Numbered from the stretch's first letter, positions 11,895 to 23,520 are shown. The stretch: 64,000 nt of DNA from Pieris napi (GCF_905475465.1 NC_062239.1:9238001-9302000), one strand, 5' to 3'. Notes: a model not told the origin generated them from the sequence alone. Numbers and translations: made by a program.

Positions 11895-13121
11895 ATATAA
11901 TATGTGTAATTAATACTTGATATAAGGACACCGGCGTGTCTAAGACCTACATTCTACAATCATCGGCGTGACACAAATATAACTTTTAAAATCAACTGTG
12001 AAAGGCTTAAACAATTGAAACACGTAAAATTTAATCTCAAAGGGTACAAAACTGAATTGTAATGAACTGAGCTCAATGCTCAGGGTATGTAATTTCACCT
12101 GGGGCCGTGTGTTTGTCAGCCTTTGTAGAGAAACAATATATTCATTTAATTAAACTCATAAATGAGTATAAAGAGCTAATATACAGGTAAACGGCATGTT
12201 TTTAATGAACTGAGAGAACTGGTCGCGTGTCTTTAAATTATAATTAAAATTCTTGTAATTTATTTTTATTAACACAGTTTGTACAGTTAAAAATATTTTA
12301 AAACAAAACGCAAATATTATTACATATTTGTTCTAAAATAAAATTATTCAGTTAATAAGACATTCGCCTCATTAACTGTCTCCTATTTTATTATTAGTAT
12401 TACATATTTATCTATATGAACTAAGTATTTAAATGACGATAAAAACGCTAGTGTCATTTCACAATTACTATGTTTGTGATTTTAATTTTGGTATTGTATT
12501 ATTATTTAATAAATAATACACATATTATAAAACATCTGTAAGTTATTTAAAATACTTTAATTAAATTGGTTTAGTGTGTTCGTGGCAGTTCTTTCATCTA
12601 TAATATGCGCGTTTAAAACCTTAGTTCTTATTTTGTTGTCAGTATTTAGTTAAACAATTAAGTATGTTTAGTAGTAAAGTGTTAAATTAATAACAACCAT
12701 ATAATTAATGTAATAATTATTATATACGTAATATAACACTTTTATTTCTCATAATGTAAATTGAAACATTAAAAAATAATTATATTCCAAGGTCTTTTAA
12801 GGAGCGCAAAAAAACTTAGGTAATATTTTTTCGTTTTGTATTTTATATTCATTTCACTGAAACCTATTAAATTATTCTTGGAAGTACCAGCTTATGATAC
12901 TTTGCAAATTGCTGCCAATTTAGTTGTTATAGTTATTATTTTAAGGGTCGGTTAGTGGTAGGCGTGTTTCTGAAACACGTGGTTAAATGAATACTAGTGC
13001 AACCTGCACTAGTCATTTCATATGTTAATGACACGTCTGCCAGCTTAGCGATACACACGATACAAAGTTGTAGGACAGAATTTTTGGTTTAGTTTATTCC
13101 TAAATATTGTCTTTGGTTTTC
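11895..13121. other. no recognisable feature
   Basis: Extremely AT-rich. No frame, tRNA or recurrent repeat found. Confidence 0.5.
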
Positions 13122-13357
13122 GAACAGTGTTAGCCTAGTGGCTTCAGCGTGCGACTCTCATACCTGAGAATGTAGGTTCGATCCCCGGCTGTGCACCAAT
13201 GGGCTTTCTTTCTTTGCGCTTTTAACATTTGCTCGAACGGTGAAGGAAAACATCGTGAGGAAACCAACATGTCATAGACCCAAAAAATCGACGGCGTGTG
13301 TCAGGCACTGGACGCTGATCACCTACTTGCCTATTAGATTTAAAAGTGATTATGAAA
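13122..13357 (+). mobile_element. tRNA-derived SINE, 3'-truncated
   Basis: Same family as 7537-7820: GAACAGTGTTAGCCTAGTGG head, GGTTCGATCCCCGGC B box, GCTCGAACGGTGAAG, GGCGTGTGTCAGGCAC. It stops after TTAAAAGTGATTATGAAA, so roughly the last 50 bases are missing. It retains the GGCTTCAGCGTGCGACTC segment that the 7.5-kb copy lacks. Confidence 0.88.
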
Positions 13358-13474
13358 TTTTTATTTTCTCTGGTTTACAGTTCACTTCGTGAGCTTCTAA
13401 ACCGAATACAGAAAAATATCTGAAATATTCACGAAAAAAATATTTCAAGATTTAAAATTAGAACATTTTTGTTT

Positions 13475-13602
13475 ATTTTTTTATACAGTGCCCCCAAACG
13501 GGCAAGATGCTCAACTGATGTCAAGTGATACCACCGCCCATGAATATTCTTAATGTTAGAGGTCTCGTGAGTGCGTTGCCGGTCTTTTAAGAATTGGATT
13601 TT
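13475..13602 (-). mobile_element. non-LTR retrotransposon 3' end (FKKRAYQFLKG family), decayed
   Basis: On the minus strand it matches the last part of the element at 28052-28503, with the GTGATACCACCGCCCATG and GTGCGTTGCCGG blocks in plus orientation. It is heavily substituted, and only the final ~125 bases remain. Confidence 0.7.
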
Positions 13603-14172
13603 TATGTAAGTCGACGAAACAGTGGACAGTTTTAACCAATGTATTTTCCACCGTCACATAAATAAATGTACTTTTTTACAATGTAGGAAAAACATTTTTT
13701 TAATAACGTGTATTATTATTTGGAAATTATGATGTAGGTCTAACTTTTCGAGATATATTTGATGTAATACTTCCAATAGTTCCCTTAATAACCGTAGCGC
13801 TAACAAGAACTCAACATTGAGATCGGGATTGCTACTGGGAGTTACAGAGCACCGTCCATTTTTTATGACAAATTTTCGATTGTTTTCAATCATTCACATG
13901 ACCAGTGTGTATCGTTTAAGCCGGTGGGGTTTAGTGAAGTTCAATGCATCGGTTTTACAGGTAATTTTATTGATGCAAGCCGTTAGCCGCTCTGTGTCTG
14001 TTATACATTTCCGCTTTTTGAATTGAAAACATGAAAGGTTTTTGCTTCAAGTAAAAACCTATGTAAATCAACAATGTTAAATAAATTTTGAGTCCCATTC
14101 AAATATCGTAAGTAATTAAGGTGACTGATTGACAATACATCTATCCATCCATTCATCCATTTGAGGAGACTT
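13603..14172. other. no recognisable feature
   Basis: Two opposed frames (13654-13893 minus, 13817-14026 plus) overlap without recognisable content. A CATC/CATT-rich run near 14143-14160 is low complexity. Confidence 0.45.
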
Positions 14173-14184
14173 TACCACGTTCAT

Positions 14185-14474
14185 AAATCAGTGGCGCTAC
14201 AACCTCTTTAGGTCTGGGCCTCAGATTTCCGAATCTGTTTCATGATCATTTTTCAATTAAATAGGCAAGTAGGTAATCAGCCTCCTGTGTCGTCACGCCG
14301 TCGACTTTTTGGATCTAAGACATCTCGGTTTCCTCACGATGTTTTCCTTCGCCGTTCGAGCGAATGTTAAATGCGCACATAGAAAGAAAGTCCATTGGTG
14401 CACAGCTGGGGATCGAACCTACGACCTCAGGTATTAGAGTCGCACGCTGAAGCCACTACGCCACCACTGCTCAC
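14185..14474 (-). mobile_element. full-length tRNA-derived SINE, minus strand, 12-bp target duplication
   Basis: The reverse complement reads from GAGCAGTGGTGGCGTAGTGG to the GTAGCGCCACTGATTT tail, with all family blocks present. The 12-bp sequence TACCACGTTCAT is repeated exactly at 14173-14184 and 14475-14486. This fixes both ends and shows insertion by LINE-type target-primed integration. Confidence 0.95.
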
Positions 14475-14714
14475 TACCACGTTCATATTCGTGTAAAAAT
14501 AAAAGTATGAAAAACTTTACTCATTATGCTTCCGTGCAAATGTAACAATTAGTCGACGCAGACATTCACTATATCAAGCGCATGTGCGCAGATGTAGAAA
14601 TGTCCTGCTGATAGAGGACAAGTCTTTGTTTTTTTTTTAAATTTATGTTATTATTATTAATTACTTGAAATGACATGTGGAACATGGTGTAATGGTTGTA
14701 GCTGATGGTGATGA

Positions 14715-14895
14715 TAAAAATGGCGATTAAAAAGAGTAGCGCAGAGTTTATTGCCAGTTCTTCTCTTCCGTTCTACGCCCTTGATTTGAGAACTGGCAGT
14801 AAATGTAAATTTAGAAGCATTAATATGTATTTCTTTACTGACGAGTCATAAGTGTACATTATGTACATGATTAAATGATTTTTTTACTTTTTACA
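14715..14895 (+). mobile_element. non-LTR retrotransposon 3' UTR (GCCAGTTCTTCTC family)
   Basis: Contains GCGCAGAGTTTATTGCCAG, TTCTACGCCCTTG, GAACTGGCAGTAAATG and the end GATTAAATGATTTTTTT. The same 3' UTR appears, in decay, at 26555-26645, 40870-41215 and 63035-63185, all on the minus strand. I recognise it as a widespread lepidopteran LINE tail. No coding part is retained. Confidence 0.75.
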
Positions 14896-15038
14896 TTCCA
14901 TTAGGTTTCATTGGGGGGTAACCGAGGCCTCCATAACGCGATTTTGGTGGAATGACCCGAGGTGTTTTTTAAGGTGAGGTTACCTTAAAAAAAAAAAACT
15001 GAAAATAAAGGAAAAAAAATAACATTTATTTTACATTT

Positions 15039-15140
15039 CTTAAGCTGGCAATGCGTCTGGCATTCAGAGTGTCCACGGGTGGTTTTACTTAACATCAGAT
15101 GAGCCTCCTGCTCGTTTGCCCGCTATTCTATAACAAAAAA
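15039..15140 (+). mobile_element. non-LTR 3' end (FKKRAYQFLKG family), decayed
   Basis: Blocks GAGTGTCCACGGGTGG, TTAACATCAGATGAGCCTCC and GCTCGTTTGCCC are followed by a tail of A's. This is the last ~100 bases of the family whose best copies are at 28052-28503 and 42440-42668. Confidence 0.75.
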
Positions 15141-15990
15141 TTGCCCACCCCGTCTCCTGGATTCTGGTCAATTGGAGACGCTCATATCTCCTACTTACGG
15201 GAGCAATGTATGTGAAAATGTATTTCCATCTCATACATAAATAAATAACGGTCTTCGGAACTTCGAGCTGTACAGGCGGTGGACCGCACAGAGCGTGCTG
15301 CCTCGCTCGACGTGGCCATGTTATCTAAAAATCACATACAAACAATGGAACGCACATCATGGGGCTCTCTAAAGTCACAGATTACATGTGATACATAGCT
15401 TTTTGACATGATATGCCATTTAATGAAGTATGTACATTATTACTAGGGTTTACGAATTGTATTAAATTTATTATGTAACAGTAATATAAGTAATCCACAG
15501 TTCTTTTAAAGATATAAAATTTTATTCATTACAAATATAGCCAAAACTGATTACACCATATAGGTATACGAAGAACATTATGTACGAAACAAGACAATTT
15601 TCAAATAATTTATTTGTTGAAGTGTGAGTGTGATGTGTAATGTGTAGGGTGTTTAAGTGTAAGTGTGCATTTTTACATTAAATAAAGCTAGGACAATTTT
15701 ATTTTATAATTATATTATTCTCACTTCCTCTTTATTTATTATCTCGTCATAAACGGTTTTGTATTTTAGTGTACAGGAAATACTGAATTTTATCTAGTAG
15801 TGTTATCAGGTTTCAAACGCATTTGTAGCTCAGGTGTCCTAGTTTATTATTAAAGCCACAGCTTCATGATATATCGATATTTCAAAATTATCGGGTATAC
15901 GGCTATTGAGTATCCAAAGCTAGTATTGTATACATGATTTAAGCTATAAAATGGAAGTTATTATTATAAATTGTTCTTTAACTTTACGTG
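15141..15990. other. no recognisable feature
   Basis: A CpG-containing stretch at 15245-15330 reads on the minus strand as a short frame starting MATSSEAARSVRS. It has no family match and no exon signals. A GTGTGA-rich patch at 15618-15670 is low complexity. Confidence 0.4.
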
Positions 15991-15999
15991 ATAGAATAA

Positions 16000-16500
16000 T
16001 AGTGAGTAAGTGAGAAGTCTGGGTTAAAAGAGGACGAAATGACAAGGATACGAAAGGGAATGCAATGCAAAGGTTGCAATTTCCCCGTACTAGACTATCT
16101 AAAGTTAGTAATTCTTTTTTGGGAAAAGGGATACTCTTCTTTAATAAAATCCCAGAGGCTCTTTTATCTCTGCCTTTCAATAAATTTAAGAAATGTATTA
16201 AAGAAAAGCTGTGTAAAAAGGCTTACTATAAAGACAACGATTATCTAGTTGATAATAGGGCCTGGGACTAGTGCTAGACAGGCTACTTCTAATTAATTTG
16301 CGATATTTGTTTCAAAATAAGTGTTGTTTGATGATTTGATATTTCAAAAGAGTACCGAGAGTTTTTTACGCCGGCTTTTTCTCTCGGCCTACACCCTCTG
16401 TCTTCTTTGCCGATGAGTAGGGATGCCTACCTATTCAAATTTAATGACGTGGAATAAGTGATACATGTATCTTATGTTCCTTAATAAACATATTTTATTT
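16000..16500 (+). mobile_element. non-LTR retrotransposon: end of ORF2 plus 3' UTR
   Basis: An open frame runs to the stop at 16269-16271. It carries RGRNDKDT, TRLSKVSNSF, LFFNKIPE, FKKCIKEKL and KKAYY, the familiar C-terminal end of reverse transcriptases from CR1/jockey-like LINEs (usually ...LYNKLP...FKK.LK..L....YYS...). After the stop comes a 3' UTR with ACCGAGAGTTTTTTACGCCG and TCTCGGCCTACACCCTCTG, then GAATAAGTGATACATG and AATAAACATATTTTATTTTA. I know this UTR as a frequent lepidopteran repeat. Everything upstream of the C-terminus is missing. The clade is inferred, not proven. Confidence 0.75.
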
Positions 16501-16544
16501 TAATGCTTAAGTGGTTTGCAACGCAACGGTGGATGGCGATATCA

Positions 16545-16700
16545 ATTTGGGTAAGCCTCTTCATACATACCTGGACCAAATCCAGGAGGTACTAGAGAAG
16601 GGACAAGTTAAACTAATGAAAATGGATGAAGCAAAAGAGATATCTCAGGACCATAGCAAGCGGGAGTTGTAGTCTCTGACTACCCCTTCGGGAAAAAGGC
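16545..16700 (+). mobile_element. non-LTR retrotransposon ORF2 C-terminal fragment
   Basis: The frame HTYLDQIQEVLEKGQVK, LMKMDEAKEISQDHSKREL ends at TAG. It resembles the LINE C-terminal pattern ...V.KGQVKS...C+..L+.VDEA+E+C+DR..W. About nine residues appear deleted between VK and LMK. The AAATAAATAAATAAA tail at about 16710 follows. It lies directly after the previous LINE tail, so it is either a separate insertion or part of a nested pair. Confidence 0.55.
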
Positions 16701-16807
16701 GTGATACTAATAAATAAATAAAAAATATGTTCGTAATTTTGAAATCGTAATCTTCACTAGGACGTAGGTGAATTTATTTATTTGTATTCCATTTAATTAA
16801 AAAAAAA

Positions 16808-17169
16808 TATCGGTTGTCTGTAAAGTCGGTTTACTGACGATAGTTGAACGTGACAACGTCATAAGAAAATACTGATGGAATGGTTGCATTTTTTTCAAAA
16901 GAAAATTTTAATTTTATTTGTTTGATAGATATTTTGTATGGATATAGAGTAGGTAAATGGAAATCACAATTGAATTGATCAAGTTACATTTATTTGTACG
17001 CATAAATACAATTATGTCAATTTTTGTGTGCAAGCGAGAGCGCGGAAGGAGTGCTCTCGCTTGCACTTCAAGCCTTAAATGGAACGCCTCAGAGGTAACG
17101 CCGCATGCGTCATGTTTTATCGTGCGTGCAGCCGGCTCCATCGATTTATAAGACGTTGTCACGTCAATA
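16808..17169 (-). repeat. dispersed repeat of unknown class, copy 1, with internal hairpin
   Basis: One end carries GTTGTCTGTAAAGTCGG and TTTACTGACGATAGTT (from 16813). The other carries ATCGATTTATAAGACG and TTGTCACGTCAA (to about 17169). The same two end blocks, in reverse order and complemented, bound 61166-61438, which defines one repeat family. Inside, GTGCAAGCGAGAGC (17028) pairs with GCTCTCGCTTGCAC (to 17068), a near-perfect hairpin. Two opposed frames of 60-90 codons here are composition artefacts. The arrangement suggests a DNA transposon or MITE, but the class is not certain. Confidence 0.65.
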
Positions 17170-17714
17170 ACACACTTTTGTATCTTCACGGACTTCGAAA
17201 TTACTTATCATTATTATTTCATATTTTACGTATAAAATATTGTTATTTAAATGAAAACAGTCTCCTCAGACGTGTGACATTCGCGGCACACATTCGTTCC
17301 CACGCTCCAGCTCCTTAATTAACGTACAAAATTGTTATTAAATAGCAAACCTCGTAAAACAACGTCAAAGCCAAGTCTTTAAACTCAAAACAAAATCAAT
17401 TTGAAGCATTTAAAGTGAAAATGAGTGACGTAACCACACCACTTTTCCTAAGTTTCATGAAAACGCGAGTATTGAAATTGAACTTTATTTACTGGATAAT
17501 AAAATTGATTTTTCTTATTTATGTGGATAGGAAATTAGAATTTGGAAGGTATTCGAATTGGAAATGTGCAAATTGGCTCGCGGCATCGCTTGTGGAATGC
17601 GCCTTTGCGATACACGCAAATCGGTGACCATGAGTTTTTATTGGATTCCAAAAGCATTTCCAAGCGTTTTTTGGTATGGATGTATGAAAAACCCATTATT
17701 AATATTAATTGTGG
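17170..17714. other. no recognisable feature
   Basis: Frames at 17415-17627 and 17558-17743 overlap each other and the next SINE. No motif recognised. Confidence 0.45.
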
Positions 17715-17952
17715 GCTTTAGTGTGCGACCTTCCTCCCTGTAGTGCGTTCGTAACGGCTGTGCTGTTATGGAATGTTCTTTCTATGTGTTATTAGTTCTT
17801 GCTCTTCAGTGAAGGCAAACATCATGAGGAGACAGGCAATATATCTCCAACTCAAACATCAATGACATATATCAGACACAGAAGCCTGATCACCTTCTTG
17901 TTTATAAAATAAAAATGATCGAGTAACGGATTTAACGGGCCGAGGCCCAATT
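17715..17952 (+). mobile_element. old, strongly diverged SINE copy
   Basis: Family blocks can still be followed in order: AGTGTGCGACCTTCCTCCCT, GGCTGTGC, GTTCTTTCTATGTG, CAGTGAAGGCAAACATCATG, CAGACACAGAAGCCTGATCA and GGGCCGAGGCCC. The A/B-box region is degraded. This copy is much older than those at 7.5, 14.2 or 40 kb. Confidence 0.6.
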
Positions 17953-18029
17953 AGAGTTTACTTAATAGATTTTCTTTGTTTAATTGATTTTTGGTTTATA
18001 TTAAGATTAACTATTAGCCCTCCCCCAAC

Positions 18030-18160
18030 TATTGAGAAACGAAACAGAGGAAGACCGCTCACGAGATAGGCGGACCACATTTCTAAAACGGCTGGCTCGT
18101 GCTGGCTCCAACTCACCCAAAACCTGGAGATCCTTGGAGACATAATTAGGAAATAGATAT
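18030..18160 (+). mobile_element. non-LTR retrotransposon ORF2 C-terminal fragment
   Basis: The frame EKRNRGRPLTR, stop, ADHISKTAGSCWLQL, TQNLEILGDIIRK fits the C-terminal K+.RGRP..RW.DDI.+.AG.NW...A.+...W+.L signature of lepidopteran endonuclease/reverse-transcriptase LINEs. The conserved Trp after R is a stop here. Only ~40 codons survive. Confidence 0.65.
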
Positions 18161-18730
18161 AAAAATAGGAAAAAAAACAAAATCCATTGTGTAATTTATT
18201 TTCTTAAAAAAGTATATATATAATAGGATTAAGTTTACTTTGTTCTATTTTTATTTTATTTATTAAGATTAGCTTGTAAAATTTAATATTTGCAAATTTT
18301 TTAAAACAACATCCAAGAATTCATAATAAAAATCCATCATAAACAAAATCCACCTAAAACAACGCTCACTTATTTTGGGAATGTAATTCAAGTATCCAAT
18401 TTTGTCACGTCGAGCTAAATCTCATCTGTGGAGGGTTTTTTTAATGAGATTTTCGTATAATTCGGTGCTCAATAATCTTAGCCAAGTGGAAATCGTCACG
18501 TTCGTTGAATAACTTGTATCATAAATAAAACTCAGTACAACTTGAATTATTGCTATTTTAGTTCCATACGTGGTTAATTATCTTACATGACGAAGGTTTT
18601 ATTTTAATTGCAACCTTTGACTTAGTTGAGGAAAAATAATGATTGCATATTTATAAGTAAAAATCTCCGATCGGCCAATAGCGAGGGTACTCCTTGAAAA
18701 TGTATTTCCTATCAAATACGTAATTAAAAA
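18161..18730. other. no recognisable feature
   Basis: AT-rich. No supported element. Confidence 0.45.
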
Positions 18731-18940
18731 TCACTTCAAATTCTTAGGTCCTTCTGTATGTATGTAACGCTCTTCTAATAGATGTTTATTGGAAATTTCA
18801 TCCCACAGTTCATCCTTCTTAGGCAATTCATTTAGGATCTCCGCTATTAAGTTGTAGAATAGGCTGCCCGACTCCATACGATTGGCTACCTCTCTGTCAT
18901 CTATTAAAACTCTTCTGTATAAACATTTCTTAACCTTATC
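18731..18940 (-). pseudogene. unidentified coding-like C-terminal fragment
   Basis: On the minus strand an open frame of about 66 codons ends at TGA (18731-18733). It reads DDREVANRMESGSLFYN, LIAEILNELPKKDELWDEIS, NKHLLEERYIHTEGPKNLK. It is bounded upstream by TAG at 18941-18943. Methionine codon 18875-18877 is the only internal start. The composition (acidic and basic residues mixed, Leu/Glu rich, few low-complexity residues) looks more like real protein than the other short frames nearby, and amphipathic helices are plausible. I do not recognise the family. It could be a transposon C-terminus or a terminal exon. No splice acceptor or polyadenylation signal was convincing. Confidence 0.35.
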
Positions 18941-19800
18941 CTATCCTGATCAATCGTGACTTGTGTTTCCTTTTCTTTTGCATTGCATCACTATTCGCTG
19001 TTCATGAATCTGTAAGATTAGCTTTTAAGTTTTTAGTTTGTTATTTTTTTTTTGTATTACTTTATATAATAAATAAATAATTAGTGGTTTATGGTGATAT
19101 GATGTAGATACATACAATATTATTTTGTTCACTTATTCTGCAATGGCATGCACAATTTGTATTAGATCATTTGGTAAAGTTTTAAATTACGTATTAAATG
19201 ACAACATTATCTCATAGTGTAGTAACTATCATATAACTACGCAATCACATAAAACTACATTATGATATAATCAAATTATATATCACAATGAATAATATAT
19301 TTCATCCAAAAGTAATCATAATAATTTTCCAATAGGAATGTATATTATATAATAATCAGTCCACTTCTATACTTTTGTCTATACAATATTAACGAAAAAG
19401 TTATAAGAAAATTGGATTGAAATAACTCAAAGTATCTTTGGTTTATTTAGTGGTTCGTTTCTTAATAATTTAGTGAGTGAAACTTTTGAATTTCCCCAGG
19501 GCTTTTCCCATCTAAAAGTTAAGAGTAAATTGTAAACTTTTTACACAAAGGCAGAATTTTTATGCTATTTAAGGTGCACGTTCGATGTAAAAGATGGCAA
19601 CACTAGTGCAATTTGATTCAATTAACGCGAGGTGTTGCCAGCTAATTGGAAGCCGCCACAAGAGTGATGTTGCTGAGGAATTACCCTCGCTGTGTCAGCT
19701 ATTTTTCAAAGTTAGAAAGCAATTGACTTCTTGTGGCCTCGTTAATGACTTAATTATGCGACAACAAGGTTCAATACTAAATTTATAATTTATTAAGTAA
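18941..19800. other. no recognisable feature
   Basis: A 64-codon plus frame at 19594-19788 contains an inverted CCACAAG/CTTGTGG pair. It has no recognisable domain and is not called as a gene. Confidence 0.45.
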
Positions 19801-19802
19801 TA

Positions 19803-20396
19803 TTAGGTCCTTACATATTATGAAATTGACGTTTTGTATGGGAGGAACCAAAAGTAGATTTTTTTAAAATAGAATATATTTAATTAATCAAAGTATATAG
19901 CATTGCTATGTCTTTTGCATCTTGTAGGTAGTTCATTGATCCCTTTACTAAAACAACCATTCGGACGGGAATCAATAAAATCTTTGAGGTCGGTTTGGAC
20001 GCAAAAGGTTAGCCAAGTTTCGAAAAAAAATGGTAATCTGTCGGAGCAAGGTCCGGGGAGTACGGATGTCCTGTAATGGTAGCAGACTATTGTGCAGTGT
20101 GTTGTCTAGCGTTATCGCGTAGCAGCAGTGGCCTAGAGGGATTGACCGGCCTTGGTTGTTTAGCAGCTAGCTTTTCCATCATGGTTTGCAGTTGCTGACA
20201 ATAGACATCTGCCGTAATCGTCTGGCTAGATTTAAGAAAGTTATAGTGAAAGACCCAGCACTAGTCTTTCAAACGCTCACAAGTAACTGTTTCGGAGTAA
20301 ATTTTCGCTTGCGATGAGCACTTCCGATTATCGCACAGGATCCACTTTTCATCACAATGATTCGATGTAAAGTCCCTTAAACCTAATATATTAAAA
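19803..20396 (-). mobile_element. mariner element, internally deleted transposase pseudogene
   Basis: A minus-strand mariner (DD34D) transposase remnant. The three catalytic positions are visible in order. CDEKWILCDNRK has its Asp at 20351-20353. RDNARQHTAQ has its Asp at 20114-20116. HPYSPDLAPTDYHFFRNL has its Asp at 20051-20053. ITADVYCQQLQTMMEKLAAK and QPRPVNPSRPLLL lie before the second Asp. The first and second motifs share one frame. There are in-frame stops, and a deletion leaves 21 codons instead of about 34 between the second and third Asp. A frameshift precedes the natural end DFIDSRPNGCFSKGIN...YFD (stop at 19884). A terminal repeat AGGTCCTTACATATTATG lies at 19805 after TA. The far end (CCTAATA near 20396) keeps only a few bases. 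Only the second half of the gene remains, so it is inactive. Confidence 0.9.
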
Positions 20397-20400
20397 AGTC

Positions 20401-23040
20401 CAGGATAGACGACCTTGTCAAAAAGTTCGTATAATTAACAAAACTAGATTTAAATACATAATATTTCTTGGCTTAATACATAAGATATTGTACTTCTAAC
20501 TAATTACGCTAAAACTGAGATTTTTGAAGTAGAAATTGCTATCTATGTAAAAACAGAATATACTTCTTCAAATGTTGTTTTGTTTCACTGCAAATAATAA
20601 TATTTTAATATGGTAATGGTATGGTATGTGACAATGTAACAAATTGTTTTTATGGTACACAACAAAATTAGCTATTACTTACTAAAATTTCTTCCTCGGT
20701 AAAACAGATTATTCCTGGTGTAGATAGAAAGTCGGTGATAAATTTATTTTTCATATAACAGCGAAGAATAAAAAGGAAACGACAGTTTTCTGTTAAACCA
20801 ATAATTAGATTAATATACCATCAATTTATTCCACGACGCGAGTCTGTTATATTTAATATAGGAAATATTAATATGATAAATGCACGGTCTTAAAATGCAG
20901 TAAATTATAAGTATCTTCAAAAGGCGTCCTCTGAATGGGCCCTACGCTGTTCTGTCAGTTCAGACAAAGACGACTGCGATTAACCGTGCACGGCTCATTA
21001 TAATTAACTTGCAAATCCTGTAGGCTGTCTACACACCCGCAGTATTTCTGATTTCTACTACAAGTGATGGGAATTTAGATCTCCACAAAAAAGTCAGAAC
21101 ATTCAATAATGGTGTTTTAAAATTTAGATTGCTGATAGACTGATTGTGAACGTTGTGCATTTTTGATAATTTGGAATGGTTAGGGAATAATTTTGCACGA
21201 ATTGCTTTAATTATCAGTATAAAAGTACTATCATTTATGTGGTAGAATACAATATTTATTTATTGCGCTATCGTACACAAACATGACAATTTATTACATT
21301 AAATACGCCGCGCCAGATGTCTACTCTCCATCCGTCGTCAGTCTGACCAAATCGTTAATAATAAAGCTTTAGACGTTTCGCAAAATTAAACCTTGATGTA
21401 TTGACTTAAGGTCTAGTTCCACATGCATCAATGTATCTGATTCAAGAGACAAATGAATTAAAACCGTAACTATAAAGCACGAAGGTTCATAATCCTTTAA
21501 AAAACATCCGTCTTATGAATTTGTCCTGACGCGAGTTTAACAGTTTTTACCCATTCCAAAAAAAGTGTACAACGGCGCTAAAGAAGTTTTTACTTCAAAA
21601 ATTATGATCAAGGATATTAAAAAGAAAAATCACATTGAGACTACCTATATTTTTATTTTATTTTAAATAATGGCTACATTTAACTACTGACTGACATTTA
21701 TCTGCTTGAAAAGTGGTAAACGCCATAAGAAATTACAGATATAAGTAAACTTACAAGCAGCGAGTAAAACGTAGGAGAAGGAAAAGGAGAAATCAGTTAA
21801 AACGTTTCTATGGAGTTATTTTAATGGGCGCTTTAGAATGAATATCATTTCATTCGCTAGTATGTACATACCCTTAGCCTTAATGGTCTCTCAGGTAGAG
21901 GACTTTATCAAAGATCCAGCATATTTGCGGACGCAACTCGCGACGGGAGGCTACTAATTGCCTACATCCGACACTTGAAGACTTTATTACGCTATATGCA
22001 AAGGATTTACTATTCTTTACATTATAGGGGCTATATTTTTCTTTACGTTGTACGCAATTAAGAATAAACTTACATTGCGGTTGATAAAATTTTCGGGGAA
22101 TAAAAAGAAAATTAGAATTTCTGTTTTTAACATAATATTGTCTCCCCGGTAATCAAATGTCAAAGGTCCAGGTTTATCAGTTCAAAAAGCGCTTGACTAA
22201 AAAGTAACTAATACACATGTTATTCGTATCTTAAAAGATGCTATTTTGTTTAAGTTCAACTACAGATCAAACAAAATATTGTCCATTTTGTATTAAAAAG
22301 AAAACGTTTGTTTAAGCATAGACAATATCAATTTATATGTATGTAGTCTGTGAATACTGTAATCCCATAATTTAATCATGCGAAGTCAATTGTCATAGTC
22401 AGATTATTCAAGTTCTAATTAGAACATGGATTTGAAAATTAATTGAAATTTACTAATTACTTACCGTTTTACATGAGACATAAATGAACTTAATATATAA
22501 TTAAAGAAAATATTCTACGAAAGACTAGGCGGTATGGTCGAAAAAAAAATTTGAGTTCATAAATCTCTTTTACCTGAATATTTAATTCTCAAAATTAATA
22601 GGTTTTAAATTAAATTGTGATACGCAAGCAATAGTTACATTAAAAAAAAATCTAAATGTTAAGCATAACACACATTTACTGTAAGCGATAAAAAAGTGCA
22701 AGTTCTTTAAAAGTTTCAAAAGGCGGGATAAAGTCAGCCCAACAAACAATCAGAGATGGAATCGCCGATCCTTAATGGATAGAAAATGGATAGTGTAGAG
22801 CTCGTTGAAAAACATTCGAGCAAATTTTGCATTGTCAGCCGGTCGTTATATAGAACTGGATATGAAAATTTTGTAACTACTTAAATGGATATATATAAAT
22901 CCAAAATATATATAAAAGATTAGATAAATAATAATAATATCTACGAATAAGTAACGCAATACAGAGAGGAAATGCTGCAATTAAAGGTACACTGCCACAG
23001 GGACCAAACTTTTTAAATTTACTTTAATTTTCTATTTATA
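20401..23040. other. no recognisable feature
   Basis: About 2.6 kb of AT-rich DNA. I see no coding frame, fold or repeat shared with the rest of the window. Confidence 0.5.
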
Positions 23041-23041
23041 A

Positions 23042-23520
23042 TTTTTGGAACGAAGTTCCTTACGGCAGGCTTGGAGGAGATAGGGATTTTGCTGCGTGAC
23101 TGAACTGAAAAAAATGTGATAGTGAAACCGTAAGAAAAAATCCGTGGAATAAAACCGCGAGTACACAAGCGAGTAGTGCATAATACCTTACACTTTCTCC
23201 CTCTTTCTTTTCGTATAATAATATAATAATAAACTTTTTTGTAATTATTTCTATTTCTATGTAATTTTATGTTGTCAAACAAAAATAAAGAGACATATTT
23301 TGTTATTTTAGTTGATAATTTGAATTACGATTTTTTTATTTTACGTAATTTATTATTTCCTAAAATACTGAATTTCCTAAATACTTTCCTGTACTTAAAT
23401 GAAAACTAATCAGCAGAATTTAAGAGAAAAATCAAGGAAACCTACATAAAATTGAGCACGATTTTTTTTGCAAATTGTGTCGATTCTACATTAGCCGAAG
23501 GAACTTCGTACCTACCTGGT
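23042..23520. repeat. possible old element bounded by inverted ends
   Basis: GGAACGAAGTTCCTTACGGC (23047) and GCCGAAGGAACTTCGTACC (about 23492-23510) are imperfect inverted copies. Outside the right one is GGTGTCCCACGACACC, a perfect small hairpin. An 87-codon minus frame at 23019-23282 has no known motif. I infer a decayed DNA element. The left outer sequence lost its counterpart to the right-hand hairpin. Confidence 0.4.
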
